Source of the DNA: Streptomyces sp. NBC_01232
GTDB taxonomy: Bacteria; Actinomycetota; Actinomycetes; Streptomycetales; Streptomycetaceae
NCBI RefSeq assembly: GCF_035989885.1
Contig: NZ_CP108518.1
Coordinates: 1,798,001-1,862,000, forward strand
Direction: 5' to 3'
DNA length: 64,000 bases
Under the pieces are notes generated by a model, which worked only from the letters and a program-made list of their open reading frames with translations, was not told the DNA's origin and ran no database searches. Positions 36,450 to 46,600 of the stretch are shown here, piece by piece. Each line of letters begins with the position of its first letter. Position 1 is the first letter of the stretch. The position numbers were made by a program, and so were the translations under genes.

Positions 36450-37094
36450 ATGAAGATCGTCCTGTTCGGTGCCAGCGGCAACATCGGCCGGCCCGCCACC
36501 GAGGAACTACTGCGTCGCGGCCACACCGTCACCGCGGTCACCCGAGCCGGCCACCTCGACGGCCTCGAGCACAAGGCCCTGACCGTGACCACCGGTGACG
36601 TCACCGACGCCGCCGCGGTCGCCGGCCTCGTCGCCTCCCACGACGCCGTACTGTCGGCCGTCGGCCCCCGGATCGGCCAGGAGAACGACCGCGCCACGAT
36701 CGTCGGCGCCGCCCGTGCGCTGATCGACGGACTCCGCCGAGCCGGCGTCACCCGCCTGGTCACCATCGGCGGTGCCGGTAGCCTGCGCACGCCGACCGGC
36801 GCCCGGGTCATGGACGACCCGGACTTCCCCGCGCTGTGGAAGGCCAATGCCGAGGCCCAGTCCGAAGCGCTCAACCTCTACCTCGGCGTGCACGACCTCG
36901 ACTGGACGTACGTGTCGCCCGCTGCGGTCATCGGAGCGGGCGAGCGGACCGGTGCCTACCGCAGCGCCGGGGACACCCTGCTCACCGACGACGACGGCAA
37001 CAGCCGCATCTCGTACGCCGACTACGCGATCGCCCTGGCCGACACGATCGAGAGCGGCACCGCGATCCGCCGCCGCATCACCGTGGCGTACTGA
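36450..37094 (+). CDS. NAD(P)-binding oxidoreductase, atypical SDR (NmrA/YwnB type)
   Basis: A 214-residue Rossmann protein with nucleotide motif FGASGNIGRPATEELL at the N-terminus, TGDVTD, and LVTIGGAGSLR. No YxxxK pair typical of classical SDRs; resembles the NAD(P)H-binding YwnB/BVR-B group. AAGGAG lies 7 nt upstream. Second gene of the operon; MFS exporter starts 3 nt after its stop. Confidence 0.88.
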   Translation: MKIVLFGASGNIGRPATEELLRRGHTVTAVTRAGHLDGLEHKALTVTTGDVTDAAAVAGLVASHDAVLSAVGPRIGQENDRATIVGAARALIDGLRRAGVTRLVTIGGAGSLRTPTGARVMDDPDFPALWKANAEAQSEALNLYLGVHDLDWTYVSPAAVIGAGERTGAYRSAGDTLLTDDDGNSRISYADYAIALADTIESGTAIRRRITVAY

Positions 37095-37097
37095 GCC

Positions 37098-38405
37098 ATG
37101 AGCAACGACGCCGCCGGCCGGCACACCCGATTCATCGTCCTGCTCGCAGCGCTCGTGGCCCTGGGACCACTGTCCATCGACGGCTACCTGCCCGGACTGC
37201 CGGACCTCGCCGGCGACCTGCGCGCCAGCGCCGCGGCCACCCAGCTCACCATCACCGCCTGCCTGGCCGGGCTGGCCATCGGGCAGCTGATCGCCGGGCC
37301 GCTGAGCGACACCTACGGCCGGCGGCGTCCGTTGCTGGCGGGCCTCGCCCTCTACACGATCGCCAGCGCGCTCTGCGCGGTGGCGCCCGACGTCCGGACA
37401 CTCATCGGCCTACGCCTGGTCCAGGGCATCGGCGGGGCGTTCGGCATCGTCATCGCCAACGCCATGGTCCGCGACCGCACCTCCGGAACCCGCACCGCAC
37501 GTCTCTTCTCCGCACTGACCTTGATCACCGGCCTGGCGCCGGTGTTCGCGCCGGTCCTCGGTGGCCAGCTACTGCGCGTCACGGCCTGGCCGGGGATCTT
37601 CGTGAGCCTGGCCGTACTCGGCGCCGTGATGCTGGCGGCCTCCGCCGCAGGCCTGCCGGAGACCCGGTCCTCCGCGTCACGCCAGCCGCTGCCGGCTGTC
37701 GTCGGGCAGCTGCTCAGCGACCGGGTCTTCACCGGGTACGTCCTGGCCAACGGCCTGGTCTTCGCGGCGATGTTCGCCTACATCTCCGGCTCGCCGTTCG
37801 TCCTGCAGGAAATCCACGGCCTGTCACCGCAGCAGTACAGCGCCGTGTTCGCCGTCAACGCCGCCGGACTCATCGCAGCCGCCCAGATCAGCGGCCGGCT
37901 GGTGGCCCGGGCCGGCGCCCGCGTGCTGCTGCTCGCCGGTCTGCTGGGCGCGACAGCCGGTGGCACCACGGTCCTGGGCGCGGTGCTGACACGGGCACCC
38001 CTGCCCGTGCTCCTGATCGGCCTGTTCGTCCTGGTCTCCAGCGTGGGCCTGGTCATGCCGAACGCCACGGCCCAGGCCCTGGCCGACCACGGCGAACACG
38101 CCGGGTCGGCCGCCGCTCTGCTCGGCTTCAGCCAGTTCATGATCGGCGGGGCACTTGCTCCGCTGGCCGGCGCGGGTGGCGCCACCGACGCCTTGCCGAT
38201 GGGAATCATCGTCGCCGTGCTGCCCGCGCTCGCTCTGCTCACACTCGGCGTCCTCACCCGGTCGCCCGGTGAGCGCACCGCAGGCCGGCTCGCCAAGGAC
38301 CTGCCGGGCACCGGCGACCGCGCCGGCACATCGATCGCAGACGAGCCGGCATCCAGTGAATCGGGCGAGCGTCTGGCGAACAGGGTGATTCCGCGATCAG
38401 CGTGA
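37098..38405 (+). CDS. MFS multidrug efflux transporter, Bcr/CflA type
   Basis: A 435-residue 12-helix drug:proton antiporter. Bcr/CflA features: LGPLSIDGYLPGLPDLAGDL after helix 1, the A-loop GPLSDTYGRRRPLL, and the ATP-free MFS layout with a central loop. The C-terminal approximately 45 residues are polar and unlike the family, and may be acquired at the junction with the downstream gene remnant. Third gene of the HxlR-controlled operon; suggests export of the compound handled by the two enzymes. Confidence 0.92.
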   Translation: MSNDAAGRHTRFIVLLAALVALGPLSIDGYLPGLPDLAGDLRASAAATQLTITACLAGLAIGQLIAGPLSDTYGRRRPLLAGLALYTIASALCAVAPDVRTLIGLRLVQGIGGAFGIVIANAMVRDRTSGTRTARLFSALTLITGLAPVFAPVLGGQLLRVTAWPGIFVSLAVLGAVMLAASAAGLPETRSSASRQPLPAVVGQLLSDRVFTGYVLANGLVFAAMFAYISGSPFVLQEIHGLSPQQYSAVFAVNAAGLIAAAQISGRLVARAGARVLLLAGLLGATAGGTTVLGAVLTRAPLPVLLIGLFVLVSSVGLVMPNATAQALADHGEHAGSAAALLGFSQFMIGGALAPLAGAGGATDALPMGIIVAVLPALALLTLGVLTRSPGERTAGRLAKDLPGTGDRAGTSIADEPASSESGERLANRVIPRSA

Positions 38406-38606
38406 CAGACGTACGACGACGGTCGGGTGCTGCGACACGTGGAACGCGTCTCCGCCCGTCCGGGGCACCTGCTCGCATCCCTGCAACTGCCCGCCTTCGT
38501 GGAGGGCCGCCATTTCGACGTGCTCGCGTTGCGGCCCGTACGGAACTGGGTGGACGACCCGTACGTGACCCTCGACATCTACCCCCTTCCCCCCGACCAG
38601 AGCTGA
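38406..38606 (+). pseudogene. Remnant: C-terminal end of an unknown protein
   Basis: In the same frame as, and immediately after, the MFS stop codon, 66 codons read QTYDDGRVLRHVERV ... VTLDIYPLPPDQS before TGA 38604-38606. Composition and codon use look like a real protein tail, but no start codon with a ribosome site is present. The next gene begins 12 nt later with GGGAG upstream, so this appears to be the decapitated upstream partner, cut when the efflux cassette arrived. Confidence 0.45.
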
Positions 38607-38618
38607 CGGGAGCCACTG

Positions 38619-39077
38619 ATGCGCTACTTCCGCGAGTCGATGCAGAACACCATGAGCCTGTGCCAGTACAACGTGCGGGCCTTCACCCACCCCGAGATCG
38701 ACGCCCTTGAGGAGTACGACGACCAAGTCACCCTTCCCGCGTACTTCGACCTGGAGACCCTGCTCGCCGACACCGACGACCCCGCCGGCGCCTTCCGCCA
38801 ACGGGCCGAGGAACTGACCCGCTGGCACAACGCCCTCGCCCGGCTCCTCACCGACCCCCGGCTCAAGAACACCGGCGACAACGACCAGGAGCCCTACAGT
38901 CCCGCCGCCCGCCGCTTCCTCAAGGTCGCCGCAGGCGACTACCACCGACACCGGCACGGGTACGGGTACGCCGTCACCGTCTGGGCTCTCGGACTCCAGG
39001 CCCCAACCAACTACCCGCCGGAGACCCGGCAAAGCCGATACGCCGCTGAAGATCACACACGGTCACCAGCGGGTTAG
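38619..39077 (+). CDS. Hypothetical protein
   Basis: A 152-residue soluble protein, acidic in its centre (EEYDDQVTLPAYFDLETLLADTDDPAGAF) with a His/Tyr-rich patch near residue 110 (DYHRHRHGYGYA). No family recognised. GGGAG 6 nt upstream of ATG 38619 and normal codon use support translation. Probably the intact second gene of an operon whose first gene is the truncated remnant just upstream. Confidence 0.65.
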   Translation: MRYFRESMQNTMSLCQYNVRAFTHPEIDALEEYDDQVTLPAYFDLETLLADTDDPAGAFRQRAEELTRWHNALARLLTDPRLKNTGDNDQEPYSPAARRFLKVAAGDYHRHRHGYGYAVTVWALGLQAPTNYPPETRQSRYAAEDHTRSPAG

Positions 39078-39130
39078 GTTCGGCGGGGAACTGGTGACAG
39101 TTGAATACGAGAGCTCACCAGTCTCACACC

Positions 39131-39174
39131 CGCATGAGAACAGGGCGCATGAGAACCGGGCGCATGAAAAAGGG
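39131..39174. repeat. Three 15-bp tandem repeats
   Basis: Imperfect direct repeats at 39131-39145, 39146-39160 and 39161-39174, unit CGCATGAGAACCGGG. They lie between the hypothetical gene and a terminator. Purine-rich and unlike local coding sequence. Confidence 0.75.
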
Positions 39175-39213
39175 TGCTGCCCGTCCGACTCCCCAGTCGT
39201 ACGGGCAGCACCC
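39172..39213. terminator. Terminator hairpin between convergent genes
   Basis: Arms 39172-39189 and 39196-39213: 13 perfect pairs (GGGTGCTGCCCGT), one mismatch, four more pairs. Preceded by an A-run and followed by TTC, so it can terminate in either direction for the converging genes at 39077 and 39308. Confidence 0.8.
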
Positions 39214-39307
39214 TTCACCTGCCGTCCGTCCGCCGCTCCCCCGTCCCCACGGGGTTCGGCAGGCCGATGTCCCGGTCCGGGCCGCTCTCCCGGACCTGGG
39301 GCGCCGC

Positions 39308-39493
39308 TCAGCGCCCCAGCATCACGCCCACGGACGACGCCTGTGCCGCCAGCTGATCGAAGCCTCCGAAGAGGAAGAGCAGCACTGCGGCCAGGGGGAG
39401 CACCATGGCCGCGGCCACCAGCGGGTGGCGGGTGCCGGACTCGTGGCCGTTGAACGCGAATGCCTTGCGTCCCTGCCGTGCGATGTCCGCCAT
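39308..39493 (-). CDS. Small membrane protein, function unknown
   Basis: A 61-residue protein from ATG 39493, preceded by AGGGAGAGGG. A basic start (MADIARQGRKAFAFNGHESG) is followed by one long hydrophobic helix (LVAAAMVLPLAAVLLFLFGGF). No known family. Confidence 0.7.
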   Translation of the reverse strand: MADIARQGRKAFAFNGHESGTRHPLVAAAMVLPLAAVLLFLFGGFDQLAAQASSVGVMLGR

Positions 39494-40038
39494 GGCCCTC
39501 TCCCTGTCGTTTGGCAGCGGCGGGCTCGTGACCTCGGGGGACGAGTGCGCCACCCGCCGCTTGTCTTCAACACTAGGCGGGCGGACGGCCCCTGGCCTCA
39601 TGCCCTCGTACCCATTGCCGGGCCTCCGGGAGGATGACAGGGAGTGCCCCGTGTACTCCCCTGGGTGGACACCGCCGCCCCACTGTCGGGGTCTACCCGG
39701 AGGGGATGACCGGAGGGTAGTGACTTCGCTCACTTCCGTCACTCCCTGTTGCCTCGTGTCCGCCCACCGGTCGACGGCAAGATCGACTCGGTCGGGGCAA
39801 CCGTACGGGCACGCCACAGGGGGCCCGGACCTGCCGGGGAACCTCAATCCCCTTGGAACGAAGGCGGCTTGGGCATGCGACGCTTCCCGGGCGGGCACCC
39901 GGACGGCAGTACCGACGCTCTCTCAAGTGTGCTGTGCCGCACTGACAATCGAATCCCCCGGCGAGGGCGCGGCCTCTGAGCACGCATGCCGGATGGTCCG
40001 TAAGCTGTGGCACGTCAACAGGACGACCGGTCAGCGGG
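39494..40038. other. 545-nt divergent intergenic region
   Basis: Lies between the small membrane protein and the kinase genes, which diverge from it. No ORF with good codon use, tRNA or clear promoter was recognised. A weak dyad (AGTGAC ... GTCACT) lies around 39718-39744. Confidence 0.5.
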
Positions 40039-41247
40039 GTGGACATGGCGATGATGCGGCTCCGGCGCGAGGACCCGCGTGTCGTCGGCTCGTTCAGACT
40101 GCACCGGCGGCTCGGCGCCGGCGGCATGGGCGTGGTCTACCTGGGATCGGACCGGCGCGGGCAGCGCGTCGCCCTCAAGGTCATCCGGCCGGATCTGGCC
40201 GAGGACCAGGAGTTCCGCTCCCGGTTCGCCCGCGAGGTGTCCGCCGCCCGGCGGATCCGGGGCGGCTGCACCGCGCGCCTGGTGGCGGCGGACCTGGAGG
40301 CCGAGCGCCCGTGGTTCGCGACCCAGTACGTCCCCGGTCCCTCGCTGCACGACAAGGTGGCCGAGGAAGGCCCCCTGACGGCCGCACAGATCGCCGCCGT
40401 GGGCGCCGCGCTCTCCGAGGGCCTGGTCGCCGTCCACGAGGCGGGCGTCGTCCACCGCGACCTGAAGCCCTCGAACATCCTGCTGTCCCCCAAAGGTCCC
40501 CGGATCATCGACTTCGGCATCGCCTGGGCCACCGGCGCGAGCACCCTCACCCATGTGGGTACGGCCGTGGGCTCCCCCGGCTTCCTCGCACCCGAGCAGG
40601 TGCGCGGCGCCGCCGTCACCCCGGCCACCGACGTCTTCGCCCTCGGCGCCACCCTGGCCTACGCGGCCACGGCCGACTCCCCCTTCGGGCACGGCAGTTC
40701 CGAGGTCATGCTGTACCGCGTGGTGCACGAGGAGCCGCACCTGCAGGGCGTACCGGACGCGCTGGCGCCCCTGGTGCGGGCCTGCCTGGCCAAGGACCCC
40801 GAGGAGCGGCCCAGCACGCTCCAGCTGTCGATGCGGCTCAAGGAGATCGCGGCCCGCGAGGCGCAGGGGCTCTCGGACGGACGCCCGCCGGCCCAGCGGG
40901 CCCGGGTCGAGCGGCCGACGGGACGGCTCCCGGAGGCCGAGCGGATCGGCGGGGCCGAGGAGTACCCGGGACGGCGTACGGGCGGCTCCACCGCGCCCCG
41001 GCCCCAGGGCGGGTCCCCGAGCGGTCCGCACTCGCGGCCCTCGTCCCCCCGCAATCCGCAGCACCCCGGCGGCCCGGCCTCCCGGCCGACCTCGGGGCGT
41101 ACGGGCGGCCGTCCGGCCCCCAGGACGACGGGGACGGGACGACGGCCCTCGCGGCCGGACCCCAGGCTGATGAGGCAGCGCCTGATCGTGTTCGTCGTGG
41201 TGACGCTGATCGTCGCGCTGGGCATCGCCGCGGCCCAGAAGCTGTAG
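40039..41247 (+). CDS. Serine/threonine protein kinase, membrane anchored
   Basis: A 402-residue Hanks-type kinase. Gly-rich loop LGAGGMGVVYLG, Lys in VALKVI, catalytic loop HRDLKPSNILL, DFG, and APEQ are all present in residues about 15-270. A Pro/Arg/Gly-rich linker follows and a single membrane helix (LIVFVVVTLIVALGIAAA) ends the protein, leaving almost no extracellular part, so it lacks PASTA or other sensor domains. GTG 40039 or ATG 40045 may be the start. Stops 9 nt from the convergent TrmH-like gene. Confidence 0.93.
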   Translation: MDMAMMRLRREDPRVVGSFRLHRRLGAGGMGVVYLGSDRRGQRVALKVIRPDLAEDQEFRSRFAREVSAARRIRGGCTARLVAADLEAERPWFATQYVPGPSLHDKVAEEGPLTAAQIAAVGAALSEGLVAVHEAGVVHRDLKPSNILLSPKGPRIIDFGIAWATGASTLTHVGTAVGSPGFLAPEQVRGAAVTPATDVFALGATLAYAATADSPFGHGSSEVMLYRVVHEEPHLQGVPDALAPLVRACLAKDPEERPSTLQLSMRLKEIAAREAQGLSDGRPPAQRARVERPTGRLPEAERIGGAEEYPGRRTGGSTAPRPQGGSPSGPHSRPSSPRNPQHPGGPASRPTSGRTGGRPAPRTTGTGRRPSRPDPRLMRQRLIVFVVVTLIVALGIAAAQKL

Positions 41248-41256
41248 CGCCCGTTC

Positions 41257-42075
41257 CTACTGGGGCGCGCGGCCCTGGGCCACCGCGTAGAAGGCGACCG
41301 CGGCCGCGGCGCCCACGTTCAGCGAGTCCACGCCGTGCGCCATGGGGATCCGTACCCACTCGTCTGCGGCGACCAGCGCGGGCGTGGACAGTCCGTCGCC
41401 CTCGGCGCCGAGCATCAGCGCGACCCGCTCCAGGGACTGCGGCGCGGCCACGTCGATCGGCGTGGCCTTCTCGTGCGGGGTGAGCGCGAGCAGTTTGAAG
41501 CCCGCCTCGCGCACCGAGTCCAGGCTCTTGGGCCAGGCCTCGAGCCGGGCGTAGGGGACGGAGAACACCGCGCCCATGGAGACCTTCACCGAGCGGCGGT
41601 AGAGCGGGTCCGCGCAGTCGGGCGACAGCAGCACCGCGTCCATGCCGAGGGCGGCGGCGCTGCGGAAGATGGCCCCGATGTTGGTGTGGTCGTTGACCGC
41701 TTCCATGACGACCACGCGGCGGGTCGTGGCGAGCAGCTCCTCGGCCGTGGGCAGCGGCTTGCGCTGCATGGAGGCGAGGGCGCCGCGGTGCACGTGGTAG
41801 CCGGTGACGCGCTCGGCGAGGTCCGGGCTCACGGCGTAGACCGGTGCCGGGAGTTCGTCGATGACGTCGCGCATGACGTCGACCCACTTGGCGGAGAGCA
41901 GCATCGAGCGCATCTCGTACCCGGCGTCCTTGGCGCGTCTGATGACCTTTTCGCCCTCGGCGATGAAAAGGCCCTCGGCGGGCTCGCGCCGACGCCGGAG
42001 TTCGACGTCGGTCAGGCCCGTGTAGTCGCGCAGGCGCGGGTCGTCGGGGTCGTCGATGGTGATGAGATCAGCCAC
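41257..42075 (-). CDS. TrmH/SpoU-family RNA 2'-O-methyltransferase
   Basis: A 272-residue SPOUT methyltransferase. N-terminal substrate-binding domain with AEGLFIAEGEKVIRRA, then knotted-domain motifs: NDHTNIGAIFRSAAALG (motif 1), LGAEGDGLS (motif 2) and IPMAHGVDSLNVGAAAAV (motif 3). Probably acts on rRNA or tRNA ribose; the exact target, and whether it might be a thiostrepton-type resistance enzyme, cannot be read from sequence. Confidence 0.93.
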   Translation of the reverse strand: MADLITIDDPDDPRLRDYTGLTDVELRRRREPAEGLFIAEGEKVIRRAKDAGYEMRSMLLSAKWVDVMRDVIDELPAPVYAVSPDLAERVTGYHVHRGALASMQRKPLPTAEELLATTRRVVVMEAVNDHTNIGAIFRSAAALGMDAVLLSPDCADPLYRRSVKVSMGAVFSVPYARLEAWPKSLDSVREAGFKLLALTPHEKATPIDVAAPQSLERVALMLGAEGDGLSTPALVAADEWVRIPMAHGVDSLNVGAAAAVAFYAVAQGRAPQ

Positions 42076-42117
42076 AGGGTGATACTGCCTTGTCCTGGGT
42101 GCGGTGCCAACGGCCTG

Positions 42118-43356
42118 TCAGGCGTTGGTGGTGGGGAGGGTGCCCGGGCCGTTCACGCGGACGACCTCGCCGATGACGATGACGGCGGGCGGACGGACCT
42201 CTTCCGCGCGCACGGTCTCACCGACCGTGGCCAGGGTGGCGTCCACCCGGCGCTGGGTGGCGGTGGTGCCCTCCTGGATCACCGCGACGGGGGTGTCCGC
42301 GGAACGGCCGTGACGCACGAGGGCCTCGGCGATCAGGCCGATCTTGTCGACGCCCATCAGGATCACCAGGGTGCCGGTGAGCTTGGCGAGCGAGGCCCAG
42401 TCCACGAGGGAGCGCGGGTCGTCGGGACCGACGTGACCGCTGACCACGGTGAACTCGTGCGCCACACCGCGGTGGGTGACCGGGATGCCGACGGCGCCGG
42501 GCACCGAGATGGAGCTGGAGATGCCGGGGACGACCGTGCAGGGGATGCCGGCCTCCGCGAGGGCCTGGAGCTCCTCCATGCCACGGCCGAAGACATACGG
42601 GTCCCCGCCCTTGAGCCGGACCACGTTCTTGCCGGCCTTGGCGTGCTCGATCAGCGCGTTGTTGATGGCCTCCTGGGCCATGAACCGGCCGTACGGGATC
42701 TTCGCGGCGTCGATGACCTCGACGTGCGGCGGAAGCTCGTCCAGCAGGTCGCGGGGGCCGAGCCGGTCGGCGATGACCACGTCGGCCTCGGCGAGGAGGC
42801 GGCGGCCGCGCACGGTGATCAGGTCCGGGTCGCCCGGGCCGCCGCCGACCAGGGCCACGCCGGGGGTGGCCCTCGTACGGTGGGCGGGAGCGGTGAGGGT
42901 GCCGTCGCGCAGGCCCTCCACGACGGCGTCGCGGACGGCCGCGGAGCGGCGGGGGTCGTTGCCGGTCAGCACGGCGACGGTGACGCCCTCGATGCGGCCG
43001 GTCGCGGGGGTCCAGGCGGTGGCGGCGGAGGCGTCGTCGGCGCGGACGCACCAGACGCGCTCGCGCTCGGCCTCGGCGGAGGCGCGCTCGTTGTCCTCAC
43101 GGTTCTGGGTGGCGATCAGCGCGTACCAGGCGTCGGCGAGGTCGCCGTCCCGGTAGCGGCGGCGTTCCCAGCGGATCTCGCCGGTCTCGGCCATGGCGTC
43201 CACGGAGGGGGTGGCGGACGGCGAGATGAGCAGGACGTCGGCGCCGGCCGCGATGAGCGCGGGGAGGCGGCGCTGGGCGACCTGTCCGCCGCCGATGACG
43301 ACGACGCGGCGGCCCGCGAGGCGGAGTCCTACGGGGTAGGCGGGGGTGTCGGCCAT
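42118..43356 (-). CDS. cobA: CysG-like siroheme/uroporphyrinogen-III C-methyltransferase
   Basis: A 412-residue fusion. Residues 1-150 are the precorrin-2 dehydrogenase/ferrochelatase-like domain with the NAD motif VVVIGGGQVAQRRLPAL; residues about 165-405 are SUMT, with VGGGPGDPDLITVRGRRLL, RLKGGDPYVFGRG and VVPGISSS. It makes precorrin-2 for cobalamin and siroheme. The third CysG activity may be incomplete because the N-terminal part is shorter than in E. coli CysG. First steps before the cob genes upstream. Confidence 0.94.
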   Translation of the reverse strand: MADTPAYPVGLRLAGRRVVVIGGGQVAQRRLPALIAAGADVLLISPSATPSVDAMAETGEIRWERRRYRDGDLADAWYALIATQNREDNERASAEAERERVWCVRADDASAATAWTPATGRIEGVTVAVLTGNDPRRSAAVRDAVVEGLRDGTLTAPAHRTRATPGVALVGGGPGDPDLITVRGRRLLAEADVVIADRLGPRDLLDELPPHVEVIDAAKIPYGRFMAQEAINNALIEHAKAGKNVVRLKGGDPYVFGRGMEELQALAEAGIPCTVVPGISSSISVPGAVGIPVTHRGVAHEFTVVSGHVGPDDPRSLVDWASLAKLTGTLVILMGVDKIGLIAEALVRHGRSADTPVAVIQEGTTATQRRVDATLATVGETVRAEEVRPPAVIVIGEVVRVNGPGTLPTTNA

Positions 43357-43563
43357 GGCGGTGCGGCTCCTGGTGCGGCGGTCGTTCTGTCGTGCCGCTG
43401 CGGCTCTGGAGCGGCGGGGGTGCTGACGTGCGGGTTCTTGGTGCGGGTCCACCATACGACTCGGGTCGTCCCGAGGCGCGGACGGGGCGGCGAGTGCGGC
43501 CCGGGGACCGGGGCTCCGGCCCCGGGCCCCGCGTCCCGATCGTCGGCGGGGCCGATGCCGCCC

Positions 43564-43582
43564 GGCAGGGGGCTGCCCTGCC
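43564..43582 (-). terminator. Hairpin after cobT
   Basis: Perfect 7-bp stem GGCAGGG / CCCTGCC with a 5-nt loop, 18 nt beyond the cobT stop; a second GC hairpin (43499-43527) follows. Confidence 0.5.
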
Positions 43583-43600
43583 CGTCCGGCCGGGACCGGG

Positions 43601-46600
43601 TTACTTCTCCGTCACGCCCGCCGAGTCGAAGGTGGCGACCTCGTGCATCGCGCGGGCCGCGCTCTGGACCAGCGGGAGGGCCAGCAGGGCGCCCGTACCC
43701 TCGCCGAGGCGGAGGTCCAGGTCGACCAGCGGGCGCAGGCCCAGCTTGTTGAGGGCCGCCACGTGGCCCGGCTCGGCGCTGCGGTGGCCCGCGATGCAGG
43801 CCGACAGGGACTCGGGTGCGATGGCGCGGGCCACCAGGGCGGCGGCGCCGGCGCTGACGCCGTCCAGGATGACCGGGGTGCGCAGGGACGCGCTGCCGAG
43901 GATGAGGCCCACGATCGCCGCGTGCTCCAGGCCGCCGATCGCGGCGAGGACGCCGACCGGGTCCGCCGGGTCCGGCTGGTGGAGCTCCAGGGCGCGGCGG
44001 ACGACCTCGACCTTGCGGGCGTGCGTCTCGTCGTTGATGCCCGTGCCCCGGCCGGTGACCTCGGCCGCGTCCACGCCGGTGAAGACCGAGATCAGGGCCG
44101 CGGACACGGTGGTGTTCGCGATGCCCATCTCGCCGGTCAGCAGGGCCTTGTTGCCGGCTGCGACCAGGTCGCGGGCCGTCTCGATGCCGACCTCGATGGC
44201 CGCGATCGCTTCCTCACGGGTCATGGCGGGGCCGGTGGAGAGGTCGGCGGTGCCCGGGCGGACCTTGCGCGGGAGCAGGCCCGGGGTGGCCGGGAGGTCG
44301 CCCGCGACGCCCACGTCGATCACGCAGACCTCGGCTCCGACCTGGTTGGCGAAGGCGTTGCAGACCGCTCCGCCGCCCAGGAAGTTGGCCACCATCTGGG
44401 TGGTGACCTCCTGGGGCCACGGGGTGACGCCCTGGGCGTGCACGCCGTGGTCACCGGCGAAGATCGCGACCGCTGCCGGCTCCGGGATCGGCGGCGGGCA
44501 GACCCGGGAGAGACCGCTGAGCTGGGCGGAGATGATCTCCAGCATGCCCAGGGCCCCGGCGGGCTTGGTCATGCGCTTCTGCCGCTCCCAGGCCTCGCCG
44601 AGCGCCTTCGCGTCGAGCGGGCGGATGCTGGCGACCGTCTCCGAGAGGAGATCGTGCGGCTCCTCGCCGGGCAGGGCGCGGCGGCCGTAGGTCTCCTCGT
44701 GGACCACCCAGGAGAGCGGGCGGCGCTGCGACCAGCCGGCCTGGGCCAGCTCGGGCTCCTCGGGGAACTCGTCGACGTAGCCGACGCAGAGGTACGCGAC
44801 GACTTCGAGGTGCTCGGGAAGGCCGAGCTCGCGGACCATCTCGCGCTCGTCGAAGAAGCTGACCCAGCCGACGCCGAGGCCTTCGGCGCGCGCGGCGAGC
44901 CAGAGGTTCTCGACGGCGAGGGCGGAGGAGTACGGGGCCATCTGCGGCTGGGTGTGCCGGCCGAGGGTGTGGCGCCCGCCCCGGGTGGGGTCGGCGGTGA
45001 CGACGATGTTCACCGGGGTGTCGAGGATGGCCTCGATCTTGAGTTCCTTGAACTGCTTCGCCCGGCCCTTGGGCAGCGACTTGGCGTAGGCCTCGCGCTG
45101 GCGCTGGGCGAGCTCGTGCATCGTCCGGCGGGTCTCGGCGGAGCGGATGACGACGAAGTCCCAGGGCTGCGAGTGACCGACGCTGGGTGCGGTGTGGGCC
45201 GCTTCCAGGACGCGGAGCAGCACCTCGTGCGGGATCGGGTCGGTACGGAAGCCCTTGCGGATGTCACGGCGCTCGCGCATGACGCGCAGGACGGCTTCGC
45301 GCTCGGCGTCGGCGTAGCCGGGCGCCGCCTCGCCCGCGGCGGGGGCGTCCACCGCGGGCTCGGCCTCGGTCTCGGCGGCGGGCTCGGCCTCCGGCTGTGC
45401 CTCGGACTGCTCCGCCCGGACCGGCTCCGGGGCGGGCGCGGGGTGGATCTCGACGTGCTCCGGCTCCGGCTCGGGCCGGACGGTCTGCGGCCGGACCGGC
45501 ACGGCGACGACGGCCGGGGCGGCGAGCACCGGCTCGGGCTGCTCCTCGACCGGCTCGGCCGCGGCCTCGGGCTGCTGCGCCCGGTCGGCCTCCGGCTGCG
45601 CCGGCTCGGCCACGGCGGCCGGGACCACGAGCACCGGCTCGGGCTGCGACTGGGGCTGGGGCTCCACGGCCACCGGCTCGGCCACCGCCGGCTGCGGCTC
45701 CGGCTCGGCCGCGGCGGGCTCGGGCTGGACCGGCTCGGCCGCGACGGCCACGACCGGCTCGACGGGGGCGACCGGCTCAGGCGCGGACTCGGGCTGCAGC
45801 TCGGGCTCCACGGCCACCGGCTCGACGGCGCCCTGCTCGACGGCGACCGGCTCCGGCTGCGGCTCGGCCGCGGCGGGCTCGGGCTGGACCGGCTCGGCCA
45901 CGACGGCCACGACCGGCTCGGCCGGGATCGCCGTGTCCGCCGGTGCCTGGACCGGCTCCGGCTCCACGGGCTGCGCCGCGGCCTCGGCGGGAGCCTCGAC
46001 GGGCTCCGCCACCGGCTCGGGCGCTGCCGCGGGCTCCGGCGCCCACGGATCCCCGGCCTGCGGCGGGATCTCGCCCGGCTGGGCGGTCTCGGCGCGCGGG
46101 ATGTCCAGGTACTCGGGGCCCGTGGTCGGGGGCCCGGCCTGGCGGATCGGGGTGGGTGCCGCCGGGGTGCTCACGGCGGCCATGGGGGCGGGCTGTGCGG
46201 GCGCCGCGGCCGGGCCGCGGTCCGCGAGGGACCGTACGACTCCGCCGTTGGCCTCGGGCAGGGGCGGGCCCATGTGCAGCGGGCGCCGGAGGGGGGCCGC
46301 GGCGGCCACCGGGGCGACGGGCGCCGCCGGGGGCGGGACGACGAGGCCGCCGAGGTCGAGCGCGCCGGAGTCACGGCCGCCCGTCTCGTGCGCGCCCGCG
46401 CTGTAGCCGCCGTCGGGGAACACGGGCGGGGGGAATTCGTTGTACGCGGCGGGCTCGGGGTATCCGGCCGGGGCTTCGGGGTACGCGGACTCGGCGGCGT
46501 AGGAGGGGTCCGTGTACATCTGCGGTTCGCCGGGCTGGGGCGGGACCGGGAAGGCGGGGACCGGCGGGACGACCTGCGGGTCGCTCCACGCGCCCTGGCC

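Noticed and set aside
38402..38710. ORF beginning GTG 38402 after the MFS gene
   Set aside because: Arg/Pro-rich composition is that of an out-of-frame reading; the frame ending at 38606 looks more like protein.
34920..39115. Similar stretches GAGCTCACCA near 34930 and 39111 as direct repeats bounding the efflux island
   Set aside because: Only about ten bases match, too short to call att sites or duplication.
39094..39453. Small ORF spanning the 15-bp repeats
   Set aside because: It crosses a strong terminator hairpin and has no ribosome site or coherent protein pattern.
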